A stretch of 7,220 bases of DNA from Glaciimonas sp. GTDB taxonomy: Bacteria > Pseudomonadota > Gammaproteobacteria > Burkholderiales > Burkholderiaceae. Of this stretch, positions 6,400-7,220 are shown piece after piece; the first letter of the stretch is position 1; each line of letters opens with the position of its first letter. The notes beneath the pieces are model-generated. The model searched no databases. It saw nothing but the letters and a program-made list of their open reading frames with translations, and was not told where the DNA came from. The position numbers were made by a program, and so were the translations under genes. Location of the stretch: assembly GCA_014377145.1 (NCBI GenBank), contig JACMQE010000205.1, positions 1-7,220 on the forward strand, written 5' to 3'.

Positions 6400-7143
6400 G
6401 AAAGCATAAGACGCAATATAGCATTCTGCTCATAATCATATTTTGCGCCTTGGCAGTAGGGTTCCGACGTCCTTAGCAAGGCGTCGAAATCTGTCAAGCT
6501 AGGCAAAAGTACGTTCCACAATCCACCGAATAGGCAGCACAGAAAAGACATCAAATGTTCAATTTCAATTGTAACGTTTCCTCAATAAACGTTACTGATA
6601 TACCGCGATAACCAGCATCTCCAAAAAAGTTTTGATCGCGCGATACTTTTCTGCTGCGCACTCTAATGTGGTAACTCCTGCTTTCGTATCGTGTTCACTG
6701 GCTTTATGCAGCTGAACATGCAACAAATTACCCAGCTTATCAACGATGATGTGGCACTTTCTGCCTTCACTTTTTTATCGCCATCGATACCTTTTGTCCT
6801 TGCTGGCGTAGATGGTTTTGACGCTTTGTGAATCAATTATTGCATAGCTCTTTTTTGGAAAGGCAATATTGGCTACTTAATTTGGCCAGCACGCTTTTCC
6901 AGACACCCTTTTATTCCAATAATTGAAGTGTTCATAGACTGTTTTCCAAGGAGGAAAATTTTTTGAAATCATCCGCTACTGATGGCTACTTTGCAACACG
7001 CACAAAATCACATTGACTATCGCTTTTTTGTCATGCTTAGCTTTGCGGCCACGCGGATCACTTGGTTTGAAATAGCCCTCTACCAGTGCCCATTAAAAAA
7101 GGTGGGAACAACCGCTTGGCTGTTCTCGTGTTAGGTTCGGCAT
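6400..7143 (-). pseudogene. Heavily decayed IS5-family transposase
   Basis: Read on the - strand from ATG 7141-7143, the product begins MPNLTREQ and continues, through frameshifts and stops, with segments typical of IS5-family (IS427-type) transposases. In order these are PRGRKAKHDKKAIVNVILC; an NFPPWKTVYEHFNYW segment; the first catalytic Asp in IIDSQSVKT; GIDGDKK and GRKCHIIVDKLGNLLHVQ; the second Asp in FFGDAGYRG (out of phase after loss of one T); and the catalytic Glu in RWIVERTFA. An RFRRLAKD segment precedes the C-terminus near 6400-6440. In-frame stops occur after SHLF, in the SSHQ segment and after CWPN, and at least three or four indels shift the phase. All DDE residues can still be seen, but no single frame links them, so the element cannot move by itself. 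Terminal inverted repeats were not identified. Confidence 0.85.
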
Positions 7144-7220
7144 ACAATCCATGCCTGCTTTGAGGGACTAGGACAGTTAGCGCAGTTTATATTAACCGGT
7201 AGGCAAGTCCACGATTCAAC
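7144..7220. other. Right edge, flank of the IS remnant
   Basis: These bases precede the transposase start and probably include its promoter and the element's terminus. I could not match an inverted repeat to the other end, and no gene is visible. Confidence 0.3.

Noticed and set aside
6203..6439. 78-codon - strand frame as a real gene
   Set aside because: Starts inside the C-terminal phase of the IS5 transposase remnant and runs into AT-rich flank; no ribosome binding site or recognisable domain.
1..7220. CRISPR array, toxin-antitoxin pair, riboswitch or phage module
   Set aside because: No spaced direct repeats, no paired small overlapping genes with known signatures, no recognised aptamer core, and no phage structural or replication proteins were visible on either strand.

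Overview
The window holds one well-preserved operon, rnr-rlmB (RNase R and the 23S rRNA Gm2251 methyltransferase), set in decayed and mobile-element-damaged DNA. Both proteins read as betaproteobacterial, closest in my judgement to Burkholderiales. RNase R carries the insert before its S1 domain that I associate with that order. A tRNA-Leu next to rnr is also the arrangement I remember from Burkholderia-type genomes. Moderate base composition, two crumbling IS5-family transposases, a decayed tRNA copy and a multiply broken gene suggest a lineage under relaxed selection, such as a host-restricted endosymbiont related to Burkholderiaceae. The organism call is inference; no marker here settles it.

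Layout. Positions 1-360 hold only short unrecognised reading frames on the + strand, closed by a strong rho-independent terminator (369-407, + strand). Next is an intact tRNA-Leu with anticodon CAG (420-504, - strand) with its own sigma70-like promoter at 551-580. From about 600 to 2275 lies a coding-like but broken + strand region that jumps between frames and contains internal stops; I cannot assign a function. It is followed by the N-terminal stub of an IS5-family transposase (2478-about 2595, + strand). A second, decayed tRNA-Leu(CAG) (2623-2701, - strand) comes next and still has a near-consensus promoter (2744-2771). Then come rnr (2931-5417) and rlmB (5421-6164), three bases apart and surely co-transcribed. 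Downstream is a 12-bp imperfect inverted repeat, an AT-rich stretch without a convincing gene, and a heavily frameshifted IS5-family transposase on the - strand (about 6400-7143).

How it fits together. The only clearly working units are the tRNA-Leu gene and the RNA-metabolism operon: RNase R degrades structured RNA, including defective rRNA, and RlmB modifies 23S rRNA. The two tRNA-Leu copies bracket about 2.1 kb of decayed DNA, which suggests duplication or insertion at the tRNA-rnr junction followed by decay of the rnr-proximal copy. I did not find evidence for a new functional system (no defence, CRISPR, toxin or biosynthetic signature). The points of interest are the tRNA duplication, the decay pattern, and the TTG start of rnr without a visible Shine-Dalgarno.
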